DNA of 64,000 nt from Spirosoma arboris (lineage in GTDB: Bacteria; Bacteroidota; Bacteroidia; Cytophagales; Spirosomataceae): contig NZ_WPIN01000004.1 in assembly GCF_009754945.1 (NCBI RefSeq), positions 682,001 through 746,000 of the forward strand, read 5' to 3'. Position numbers and translations under genes: made by a program. The notes under the pieces were generated by a model, which saw only the letters and a program-made list of their open reading frames with translations, ran no database searches and was not told where the DNA came from. Below are positions 17,523-25,025 of the stretch, in pieces. Position 1 is the first letter of the stretch. Every line of letters begins with the position of its first letter.

Positions 17523-18293
17523 ATGAATAAAGTGCTGAACAAAAAAGTGTATAGCGTCTTCACCGCTTTTACTTTGTTAGGCCTGCTAACGGGTGGCGGC
17601 TGCACACCATCAGGGGCCGACCCTGAACCTGGCAAACAAACGGCAGGCCATCTGTCGGGGCGGGTAGTTGATACGCAGGGGAAGCCGTTGCCGGGCGTTA
17701 CCATCATTGCCGACAATACAATGTTCTACAACAATAATATTCTGGCAACTAGCGACGCCAGCGGCAATTACCGTATCCAAACACCTAATGGAAGCTGGGT
17801 AGCTACCGCCCAAATTCGGCGAACGTATAATGGTAAGAGTTATATACTGGATCTGGAAGCGGATAAGCCTGATGCCTTTTTAGGAAACGATGGGGCAGTC
17901 CGTAATTTTCAATGGAAACTGTCGGGTGAAAAACCCGACAATCCGGGCGCTTTCTATGGTGGTTCGGTGGATGTGGCCAACGAATTAGGGAAAGGCCCTT
18001 ATGATACCCAGAATATTGACTTTACATTCACACCCGTTGGCCCGCTCATTGACGGAACTGCCGGAAAATCAATGGTGTATCGATACGATACCTACTATAA
18101 TCGCATTCCCGATGTGCCGATCGGGCGGTACAAAATCACGGCAATCTACAAGCCAACTGGTACGAAGTTGCTGTTACGAAATCGAGTAGATGGAACCTAC
18201 TCTGCCGATGGTTCGGCAACGATGGATTTTTATGGTGAAGTCCCGTACTGGTCGTGTACAAACTGTATGTTTCTGGAGTATAAAGAACCTTAA
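17523..18293 (+). CDS. Carboxypeptidase-regulatory-like lipoprotein, paralogue of 12802-13545
   Basis: ATG at 17523 gives MNKVLNKKVYSVFTAFTLLGLLTGGGC, a lipoprotein signal; the longer in-frame start lies inside the upstream gene. A carboxypeptidase regulatory-like domain follows (LSGRVVDTQGKPLPGVTIIADN...GNYRIQTPNGSW). The second half shares FQWKLSGEKPDNPGAFYGG and IDFTFTPVGPLIDGT with the minus-strand lipoprotein 4 kb away. The protein ends with CTNCMFLEYKEP. It is probably cotranscribed with the PKD/beta-helix gene. Confidence 0.8.
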   Translation: MNKVLNKKVYSVFTAFTLLGLLTGGGCTPSGADPEPGKQTAGHLSGRVVDTQGKPLPGVTIIADNTMFYNNNILATSDASGNYRIQTPNGSWVATAQIRRTYNGKSYILDLEADKPDAFLGNDGAVRNFQWKLSGEKPDNPGAFYGGSVDVANELGKGPYDTQNIDFTFTPVGPLIDGTAGKSMVYRYDTYYNRIPDVPIGRYKITAIYKPTGTKLLLRNRVDGTYSADGSATMDFYGEVPYWSCTNCMFLEYKEP

Positions 18294-18307
18294 TAAAGCA
18301 GCCATAT

Positions 18308-18382
18308 CTTCACCAGTCAACCCAAAGCGACTATCCAGATGAAAATCAGTCTGAATAGTCGCTTTGGGTTGACTGGTGAAGA
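18308..18382. terminator. Bidirectional terminator hairpin
   Basis: A perfect 26-bp inverted repeat (18308-18333 with 18357-18382) sits between the convergent ends of the plus-strand lipoprotein and the minus-strand YceI gene. The stem core is CCAGTCAACCCAAAGCGACT. Confidence 0.85.
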
Positions 18383-18393
18383 ACGTTCTCAAA

Positions 18394-19014
18394 TTACAGA
18401 TGGCTACCGACTAATTTGAGGTGAATATCAATGTCGGGTTTAATGAAACTGGCGTCAGGCAGGGCCGGGTCAGAAGCATACGTTATTCCCCACAGAGTCC
18501 GGTTTACTTTGAGCGTTCCTTCGGCTGTAAAGTCATTATTGCTTAGATTGATTCTGGCAGGAAACGAAACCGGATTCGTTTTGCCCAGCATTGTAAGATT
18601 TCCGTTTACCTGATAGTTCGCACCGGCAATACCCACAGTACCATCATAAGGCGCTACACTTGTTATCGTATAAGATAAGTCAGGGTAGAGTGCCATGTTA
18701 AAGAAGTCTTCACTTTGTAAGTGATGAATCAATAGCTGTTTGAGGGAGTCGATCGGCAAGTTGAAATTTTTGATTGACGAAAGCGGAATGCTAAACGTTC
18801 CCCCTGTCACCTTCCCGTCCTGAACTGTCAGGTTGTTGCTCTTGATTTGAATCGATCCTTCATTGAAATAACCCGTACGAAGATATCCTTTCCATTCGGC
18901 TACCGACTTGGTGTCGTCGAGTACATAGGTAGTAGCCATTACACCTTCATTTTCCTTACAATTCCATACTAGAGCGGCAATAGCAAGTGTGCCTACTAAA
19001 ACTGTTTTTTTCAT
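18394..19014 (-). CDS. YceI-family lipoprotein
   Basis: This 206-residue protein has a signal peptide with lipobox-like LVWNC (Cys19). The mature part matches the YceI lipocalin fold: TTYVLDDTKSVAEWKGYLRTGYFNEGSIQIKSNNLTV, then GGTFSIPLSSIKN and the LLIHHLQSEDFFNMALYPDLSYTITSV region. NGNLTMLGKTNPVSFPARI and TLKVNRTLWGI follow. YceI proteins bind isoprenoid or other hydrophobic molecules in the periplasm. It converges with the lipoprotein gene across a shared terminator and appears monocistronic. Confidence 0.9.
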   Translation of the reverse strand: MKKTVLVGTLAIAALVWNCKENEGVMATTYVLDDTKSVAEWKGYLRTGYFNEGSIQIKSNNLTVQDGKVTGGTFSIPLSSIKNFNLPIDSLKQLLIHHLQSEDFFNMALYPDLSYTITSVAPYDGTVGIAGANYQVNGNLTMLGKTNPVSFPARINLSNNDFTAEGTLKVNRTLWGITYASDPALPDASFIKPDIDIHLKLVGSHL

Positions 19015-19425
19015 ACATTTTGATTTAAAAAGACGCTTGGTTGTAATCGTTGAAAACAGGGGGTTCGAGTCTCCTGACTGCTTTTCAATCGGTCTACAAA
19101 GCTAGAATCCAGGCGTTTCGGCGTAAATCAAGATGCGCTGAACGATAGTAACCATTATTTGTAGAGCAACTTTTGTCATCTGGATTAAGATGAGCGAGTC
19201 TATCTTTTCTGGTCCGGGATCAATTGTCCTATATCGGATTTTTTAAGATGAATACTCCGCTGTGTTTGGGCCAAGCCCTTCTCCTGCTAGCTTATAAAAA
19301 TTTCAACCAGCATTTCACTCGATTCAAATAACCAATCATCCAGTTGAGATAATAAATCCTGCTGGTAGATGGCCAGGCACCTTAGTTTGCTACACCATTT
19401 CTTAACGACTTCATCATAAACTTGT
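19015..19425. other. Intergenic region without recognised gene
   Basis: About 410 bases between divergently read genes (YceI and NTF2-like). No protein-like frame, hairpin or RNA gene stands out; promoters for both neighbours are expected here. Confidence 0.5.
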
Positions 19426-20292
19426 ATGCGTCAGATCATCTGGCTTTTTGCTGGTACTTTATGGGTATATTCCTTTCTTCCCGATCCGCTCACGGTTCAG
19501 GCCGATTACGAACAATTGGTTGCCGCCGAGCAGGCATTTGCCCGACTGGCTCTCGAACAGGGAATACCAAAAGCCTTCGTTGAAAATCTGGATGAACAAT
19601 CCGTAGTCTTTTTGACTAATCGCTTTTTGCCCGGCAAATCAACATACCAACACATACTAGACGGACAGGGGAAATTAACCTGGCGACCTACCTACGCTGA
19701 AATCTCAGCTTCGGGCACTATGGGCTACACAACTGGGCCATTTGAATTTCGTCCGCACTCAATGAACGAGGAACCGGTTAGCTACGGGCAGTTTACCAGC
19801 GTTTGGCACAAAACGGCAACGGGCCAATGGAAAGCGTTACTGGATTTTGGCTGCTCGCATGGAAAGCCTGATCGACCAGAGGCTACGCTAGTACTCCCCA
19901 CTCAATTTGCCAGGAAAGCCACAGGGATCGTGGATACATCGGTAGTTGGTAGAGAGTTAATGCAAACCGAAGTTGCCTTTGTACAGGTAGCCCACACGCA
20001 AAGTCTGCAAGCCGCCTACCAGCTAGTGTTGCCTGCCAGTGACTCGATTCGCCTATTGCGGGAAGGTAGTCTGGTTTACTCAGGGCTCGCAGCCCAAAAT
20101 CTTGGCAAAGCTTCCAGTCAGAAAATTGATTATCAGCCTGTTCGGGTGATTGTGTCTTCGGCTGGCGATTTTGGTTTTAGTTATGGTTATGCGACTTTCA
20201 ATCAGTCTCGGCAAGGTTATATTCGCATCTGGCGAAAGCGACAGGGCGCCTGGCAACTGGCCCATGAAGTCCTTGGAGTTAAACTTAAGTAA
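19426..20292 (+). CDS. Secreted protein with two NTF2-like domains (DUF4440-like)
   Basis: This 288-residue protein has an N-terminal hydrophobic signal (IIWLFAGTLWVYSFLP). Two similar blocks follow. The first, about 27-145, has YEQLVAAEQAFARLALEQGIPKAFVENLDEQSVVF...GYTTGPFEF...WHKTATGQWKALLDFG. The second, about 175-286, has GRELMQTEVAFVQVAHTQSLQAAYQLVL...FGFSYGYATF...RIWRKRQGAWQLAHEVLG. Both match the SnoaL/DUF4440 NTF2-like cone fold ('W-x-x-x-x-G-x-W-x-L'). It lies just upstream of the LytS-like kinase gene with a 91-base gap. Confidence 0.75.
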   Translation: MRQIIWLFAGTLWVYSFLPDPLTVQADYEQLVAAEQAFARLALEQGIPKAFVENLDEQSVVFLTNRFLPGKSTYQHILDGQGKLTWRPTYAEISASGTMGYTTGPFEFRPHSMNEEPVSYGQFTSVWHKTATGQWKALLDFGCSHGKPDRPEATLVLPTQFARKATGIVDTSVVGRELMQTEVAFVQVAHTQSLQAAYQLVLPASDSIRLLREGSLVYSGLAAQNLGKASSQKIDYQPVRVIVSSAGDFGFSYGYATFNQSRQGYIRIWRKRQGAWQLAHEVLGVKLK

Positions 20293-20383
20293 ACAAGCTC
20301 AATTCATTCAGATTGACTAGTTTAAGCGTAGAAAACAGTCCGTACAATCTTATCTTGACGGTTCGATTTATCGCCCATCAACC

Positions 20384-21580
20384 ATGACGAGCATCGACAA
20401 ACTTTTAAAGCAAGCCAACATTCCCATCTCCAGTCGACAGTTCTGGCGATACGCTTTTGTGTTTTGGGGGATTCTATCCATTATTTCCTATATCCAGCAC
20501 ACACTGGTTTGGCTGGTGGAGGGAAAGTCGAAGATGTATATCGCGTCTTCGGTTCAATGGCTAATTACGTATTTGATGTGGCTGGGATTTACACCGTTGA
20601 TTCTATACGCAGCCCACCGATTTCCCATTCGGCTCATGGAAAACAAAGCCAGTTGGGGGAAGATGATTGTGATCCATGTACTGATTGCGTCGCTGTATGC
20701 GCTGCTGATCGCGGTTGTTTCGTATGGGTGTCTCTTACATTTATTCTTCTATGAAACCGGGCAATGGATTGGTCCTGTCAATATCCTATACTGGTTTTTT
20801 TATTCATACTCACTCTCGGTTATTACTTATCTGCTGGTTGTGGTAGGCTATAGTATCATCGTTTATACGTATCAATTTCAGGCACTTAAAGAGCAAAATC
20901 TTACCTATGAACTGAACAATGAGCAATTAAAAACGCAGTTGACCAGCGCCCAGCTTCAATCGCTGAAGATGCAGTTGAATCCTCATTTTCTGTTCAATAC
21001 ACACCACGCCATTGTGAGCCTGATGCTACAAAATGACACGCGCAAAGCAATCGACATGGTCACAGCCTTAAGTGATCTGCTACGAGGAGTACTCGCCCAC
21101 CAGGACACGAACTTCCTGTCCCTGCGCGATGAGCTAAACCTGACCCAGCAGTATCTGGCTATTCAGCAGATTCGTTTTCAGGACCGGCTACGCATCGAGT
21201 ACGACATTGACCCTGACACAGAGAATTGCCTGGTGCCTCAACTCCTGCTACAGCCGTTGGTTGAAAATGCCGTTACGCACGGAATATCGGGCTTAACGAC
21301 CGATGCGCTGATTCGGATCACAACCCGAAAACGGTCTGGAGATATTCAGATTACTGTTTTTGACAATGGCGTCGGCCAACGCCGGAATGGGCGGAGTGGC
21401 GGTAGCGGCCTGGGCTTGAACAATACCCGTCTGCGCCTGCAACAGGCCTATGGGAAAGCCGCTCATTTCGAATTTGATCAACCAACTGGTGGTAGTACCA
21501 TCGTTCTACTAACCTTCCCCTGTCAAACCAGCTTGCTAACCACATCCAATCATGCCCATCTATCGCTCAATCATCATTGA
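20384..21580 (+). CDS. LytS/YehU-type sensor histidine kinase
   Basis: This 398-residue kinase has four membrane helices (about 22-40, 53-75, 93-120 and 134-163), a short coiled linker and a His_kinase (PF06580) domain. The phosphoacceptor His201 lies in KMQLNPHFLFNTHHA. The ATPase N-box is PLVENAVTHGISG and the G-box DNGVGQ...GGSGLGLNNTRLRL. No periplasmic sensor domain is present, so the helices themselves probably sense. Its 3' end overlaps the response regulator gene by 29 bases, a typical coupled pair. Confidence 0.9.
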   Translation: MTSIDKLLKQANIPISSRQFWRYAFVFWGILSIISYIQHTLVWLVEGKSKMYIASSVQWLITYLMWLGFTPLILYAAHRFPIRLMENKASWGKMIVIHVLIASLYALLIAVVSYGCLLHLFFYETGQWIGPVNILYWFFYSYSLSVITYLLVVVGYSIIVYTYQFQALKEQNLTYELNNEQLKTQLTSAQLQSLKMQLNPHFLFNTHHAIVSLMLQNDTRKAIDMVTALSDLLRGVLAHQDTNFLSLRDELNLTQQYLAIQQIRFQDRLRIEYDIDPDTENCLVPQLLLQPLVENAVTHGISGLTTDALIRITTRKRSGDIQITVFDNGVGQRRNGRSGGSGLGLNNTRLRLQQAYGKAAHFEFDQPTGGSTIVLLTFPCQTSLLTTSNHAHLSLNHH

Positions 21581-22358
21581 TGATGAAGTGCTGGCCCGAG
21601 GGGTCATTCGCACGTTTCTGCAAACCGATCCGTCAATTAACATCGTCGATGAGGCCGGAAACGGTGCGGAAGCTGTTATCAAAATTCTACAGCACCGGCC
21701 TGATCTTATTTTTCTGGATATTCAGATGCCCGAGTTTGACGGCTTCGAAGTATTAACAGAAATATGGCCCCATCACCAGCCATTTGTCGTTTTTACTACG
21801 GCATATGACCAGTATGCCCTTCGGGCCTTCGAGGTCAACGCTATTGATTATCTGCTCAAACCATTCAACGAAGTGCGGTTTTATCAGGCACTCGGACGTG
21901 TGCAGGAGCGTTTGGCTCAACAAGCTCAGCCCCGCATCGAAACCTTGGTCAATCAGTTAATAACAGAACAGGCTTCGCAACCCAGGGGTGCTTACCTGCG
22001 CCGGATTCTGGTCAAAGAAACGGGGCGAATGTATTTCGTTAACACCGATGAAATAAGTCATCTTGACGCCGACGGGAATTATATTACACTACACACAGAG
22101 AACCGGAGTGATAGAAACGCCGGAGCAGGACTGGAACGGCATACTATCTATGAAAGCCTGACCAGTCTGGAAACAAAACTCGATCCGGCCGATTTTGTCC
22201 GTATTCACCGTTCCTATATTGTTAACCTGAACTACATTGCTGAAGTAGAAACCTATTTCAATGGGGACTATATCGTCAAATTAAAAAACGGTCAACAGTT
22301 GAAATGGACGCGTAATTACCGGGATAATCTAAAGGCTTTTTACGCTAAGTCGATGTGA
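21552..22358 (+). CDS. LytTR-family response regulator
   Basis: This 268-residue protein has a receiver domain with the acidic pair Asp10/Asp11, phospho-acceptor Asp56 (LIFLDIQMPEFDGFE) and Lys in YLLKPFN. A LytTR DNA-binding domain occupies about 160-265 (GRMYFVNTDEISHLDADGNYITLHT...FVRIHRSYIVNLNYIAEVETYFNGDYIVKLKNGQ). It is the cognate partner of the overlapping LytS-like kinase. Targets are unknown; the downstream glycosyltransferase gene lies beyond a terminator. Confidence 0.93.
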   Translation: MPIYRSIIIDDEVLARGVIRTFLQTDPSINIVDEAGNGAEAVIKILQHRPDLIFLDIQMPEFDGFEVLTEIWPHHQPFVVFTTAYDQYALRAFEVNAIDYLLKPFNEVRFYQALGRVQERLAQQAQPRIETLVNQLITEQASQPRGAYLRRILVKETGRMYFVNTDEISHLDADGNYITLHTENRSDRNAGAGLERHTIYESLTSLETKLDPADFVRIHRSYIVNLNYIAEVETYFNGDYIVKLKNGQQLKWTRNYRDNLKAFYAKSM

Positions 22359-22403
22359 TAAAAGCTGTGTAACAGATTAATTATAAGCATCATTATCTTC
22401 AGG

Positions 22404-22439
22404 GCCCGTTTCACATCGACAGGATGAAACGGGCTTTTA
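22404..22439 (+). terminator. Rho-independent terminator of the LytS/LytTR pair
   Basis: GCCCGTTTCA (22404-22413) pairs with TGAAACGGGC (22425-22434) and is followed by TTTTA, about 45 bases after the regulator stop codon. Confidence 0.8.
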
Positions 22440-22533
22440 CATACTCATTCAGTGCTTTTAAATAAGTGCGCCGGGCAAACCGACAGGTATAGACTTGCTT
22501 TGTCTTAAACATCGCAATTCTGTATCAAACCAA

Positions 22534-23823
22534 ATGTTTTCTAAACGAATCCTGTTCGCCACCATGCCGATGGATGGCCATCTCAAGCCACTGACAGGGC
22601 TGGCCGTTCACCTCCAGAATCAGGGCTACGACGTGCGCTGGTACAGTGGCCCGAGCTATGCGCCAGCCATTCAAAAATTGTCTATTCCCTATTACAGCTT
22701 TCGACAGGCACAGGAGATTAATCAGCTCAATCTGGAGCAGGTTTTCCCCGAACGACAACGCATAAAAGGTACCGTTGATCGTCTGCGCTTCGACATGAAG
22801 AACATCTTCCTATTGCGGATTCCTGAGTTTATGGCCGATCTAAAAGCGATTCAGGAGGAGTTCCCATTTGACCTGGTGATTTGTGACGTTTTTTTTATGG
22901 CCTCTCCATTCATAAAATGCGTACTCAAGGTGCCCGTCATTGCCGTTGGGATTGCCCCCCTGGGGGAAACCTCTACGAATCTTCCACCAGCGGGCATGGG
23001 ATTGGAGCCTTCCCCTGCGTTTTGGGGTCGCCTGAAGCAGGATTTCCTTCGGTACGTAACCACGAATATTCTATTTAAACCCTGTACTAACCTGTTCAAC
23101 ACATTCGCGAAACAATACGGCTTGGCTGTAACAGATAGGCTCTTTTTCGATACGTTAGTTCGGCGAGTGGATATCTACTGGCAGAGTGGCGTACCTGGCT
23201 TTGAGTATCCACGAAATGTGGTCAGTCCAACCGTTCAATTTGTTGGGCCACTCTTACCGCACCAGACAGGTGATCAACGCCCATTCTATCCGGCTGTTAA
23301 GTTAAATCGCTATCAACGGATTGTACTAGTTACGCAGGGAACCGTAGAGCGTGACCCGGAAAAGCTGCTGGTTCCTACACTCGAGGCTTTCCGAAACGAC
23401 CCGAACACGCTGGTTATCGCCACAACGGGCGGGACAGGTACAGCTGCCTTACGAGCCAGATTTTCAGAAAAAAATCTACTGATTGAGGATTATATTGATT
23501 TTCAGGAGGTAATGCCACTGGCCAGTGTGTTCGTTACCAATGCTGGCTACGGTGGCGTACTGATGGCTGCTCAGAATGGCTTACCCATGGTAGCCGCCGG
23601 GATACACGAAGGCAAAAGTGAAATTGCCGCTCGTATCAATTACTTCCGGTTGGGCGTCAGCCTAAAAACCGAAACACCCACCTCGGCTCAAGTTCGGGAA
23701 AGTGTGAAGAAGGTGCTGGCCGACCCTTCGTACCAGCGTAATGTAAAGCGCCTACGCGAAGAATTCATGACCTACCATCCTCACCAGTTATGCCAGGCGT
23801 CAATTGAGAAATTACTGGCCTGA
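22534..23823 (+). CDS. GT1-family glycosyltransferase (MGT/UGT-like)
   Basis: ATG at 22534 begins MFSKRILFATMPMDGHLKPLTG, the usual N-terminal strand and 'G-H-x-x-P' motif of GT1 enzymes; an upstream start adds 13 residues without support. The protein is about 429 residues. The nucleotide-sugar-binding half contains VTQGT near the start, IEDYIDFQEVMPLASVFVTNAGYGGVLMAAQNGLPMVAAG and a terminal helix set. These match the UGT signature with Asn-Ala-Gly-Tyr in place of the common T-H-G-G. Macrolide-type or lipid-acceptor glycosyl transfer is plausible; the substrate is unknown. A lipoprotein gene follows after 21 bases. Confidence 0.88.
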   Translation: MFSKRILFATMPMDGHLKPLTGLAVHLQNQGYDVRWYSGPSYAPAIQKLSIPYYSFRQAQEINQLNLEQVFPERQRIKGTVDRLRFDMKNIFLLRIPEFMADLKAIQEEFPFDLVICDVFFMASPFIKCVLKVPVIAVGIAPLGETSTNLPPAGMGLEPSPAFWGRLKQDFLRYVTTNILFKPCTNLFNTFAKQYGLAVTDRLFFDTLVRRVDIYWQSGVPGFEYPRNVVSPTVQFVGPLLPHQTGDQRPFYPAVKLNRYQRIVLVTQGTVERDPEKLLVPTLEAFRNDPNTLVIATTGGTGTAALRARFSEKNLLIEDYIDFQEVMPLASVFVTNAGYGGVLMAAQNGLPMVAAGIHEGKSEIAARINYFRLGVSLKTETPTSAQVRESVKKVLADPSYQRNVKRLREEFMTYHPHQLCQASIEKLLA

Positions 23824-23844
23824 TCTCAGCAACACACCAACCCC

Positions 23845-24681
23845 ATGAAACAGCTTCGCCTTGCCCTTGTACTTTGTATGATGGCGCAAATCATATTGAA
23901 CTGCAATCCGTCGGATGTAAATCCACCCGGCCAGACAGATGCCAGTTGCAAACTTCTATTTATCGACCGGGGGAATGGGTACACCTATACGTACACCTAC
24001 AATGAGGCCGGTTTTATTGCCAAAATGATGATCGATGTCCCAAAAAATACGACTTCCCTTAAGGACACCTATCTCTACACCTTCAGCTATACCAGCACGA
24101 ATCAGATTAGGGAAGCGACTATTACTGTGAACGGAAAAACACCTGCCAAGGTAACAGACAGAGGTATTGGTGATGCCGTTAGCTTTACCTGGACAGATGG
24201 AAAACTGACCAAACTAGTGGATAAGCTAGGCAATAAGCCGTTTTTAACGACCAGCCTTACCTACGACGAACGGGATCGAATTACCAAGATACAAGCCGAT
24301 GCCGACCCTACGATCAGTACATCGTTTGAAACTCAATATAGCTACGATACTCAGGGTAATTTCAGAGTTAGTGAGCCAGATGGAAAGGGCGGGTATTATT
24401 ATGAAGATGTTACCATTGATCGGACTACTACCAATGCCGAGTCACTCTTATCTGCGCACGGATTGCCTTTTGATATTTTCTACACCTTACCCTGGATGAG
24501 CAATAGTTATACCAGCATAAAAGGCTATGAAGTAGACCCGACCGGCAAAGCCGTTTTAGTGACAGAGTATAAACTGATCAACGTAGTTAAGAACAGCCGT
24601 AACATTGCCACCAAACAGACCATTGAGAACAACGGTAAGCAACGGATCGTGACCGCCACACTGGCTGACTGTGATCGGTAG
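23845..24681 (+). CDS. Lipoprotein with YD/RHS-like beta repeats (DUF4595-like)
   Basis: This 278-residue protein has a lipoprotein signal (MKQLRLALVLCMMAQIILNC, Cys20). The mature region holds several Y-x-Y/D strands (YTYTYTYNEAGFIAKM, SFTWTDGKLTKLVDKLGN, LTYDERDRITKIQ, YSYDTQGNF) resembling RHS/YD repeats and Bacteroidota DUF4595 lipoproteins. It probably forms a small beta sheet at the cell surface. It is cotranscribed with the glycosyltransferase judging by the 21-base gap. Confidence 0.7.
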   Translation: MKQLRLALVLCMMAQIILNCNPSDVNPPGQTDASCKLLFIDRGNGYTYTYTYNEAGFIAKMMIDVPKNTTSLKDTYLYTFSYTSTNQIREATITVNGKTPAKVTDRGIGDAVSFTWTDGKLTKLVDKLGNKPFLTTSLTYDERDRITKIQADADPTISTSFETQYSYDTQGNFRVSEPDGKGGYYYEDVTIDRTTTNAESLLSAHGLPFDIFYTLPWMSNSYTSIKGYEVDPTGKAVLVTEYKLINVVKNSRNIATKQTIENNGKQRIVTATLADCDR

Positions 24682-24778
24682 GTTTGTTCGTATTGGCATC
24701 TATTACAATCAGACATTTAAAACGGGAAGAGGTTTCTTTGAACATGTCAATCCCAATAATAAAAGAGGGTAAACCAGC

Positions 24779-24966
24779 TCAATGTGGGACTACACGCTTA
24801 CTTACATGCAAGCGGCTCTGAAAGCGAGCAACCTGAAAAGCGGTCAACATCCCCACATGCTGTCTGACAATGGGCCTGCCTATGTGTCTGATTATCTAAA
24901 GCAATATCTGAAAGGGGAACGCATTGAGCATATTCGCAATGCGCCGTTTCATCCCATGACGCAACC
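24779..24966 (+). mobile_element. Fragment of IS3-type transposase integrase core
   Basis: About 62 codons read SMWDYTLTYMQAALKASNL, then PHMLSDNGPAYVSDYLKQYL and IRNAPFHPMTQ. This is the central rve core of IS3-family OrfB, including the second catalytic Asp in SDNG. The frame is closed upstream by TAA at 24770-24772. Sequence similarity ends at HPMTQ, before the catalytic Glu, where the inverted repeat at 24967 begins. No intact IS ends are visible. Confidence 0.75.
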
Positions 24967-25025
24967 GGGCGTTCGCATCGTTGAATCGACCAGTGATACC
25001 GCTCGATTCAACGATGCGAACGCCC
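24967..25025 (-). terminator. Perfect 23-bp inverted repeat ending at the VWD gene stop
   Basis: Arms at 24967-24989 and 25003-25025 are perfect complements around a 13-base loop, and the stop codon of the minus-strand VWD gene begins at 25027. It is a likely terminator for that gene. It also coincides with the truncation point of the IS3 fragment. Confidence 0.8.
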
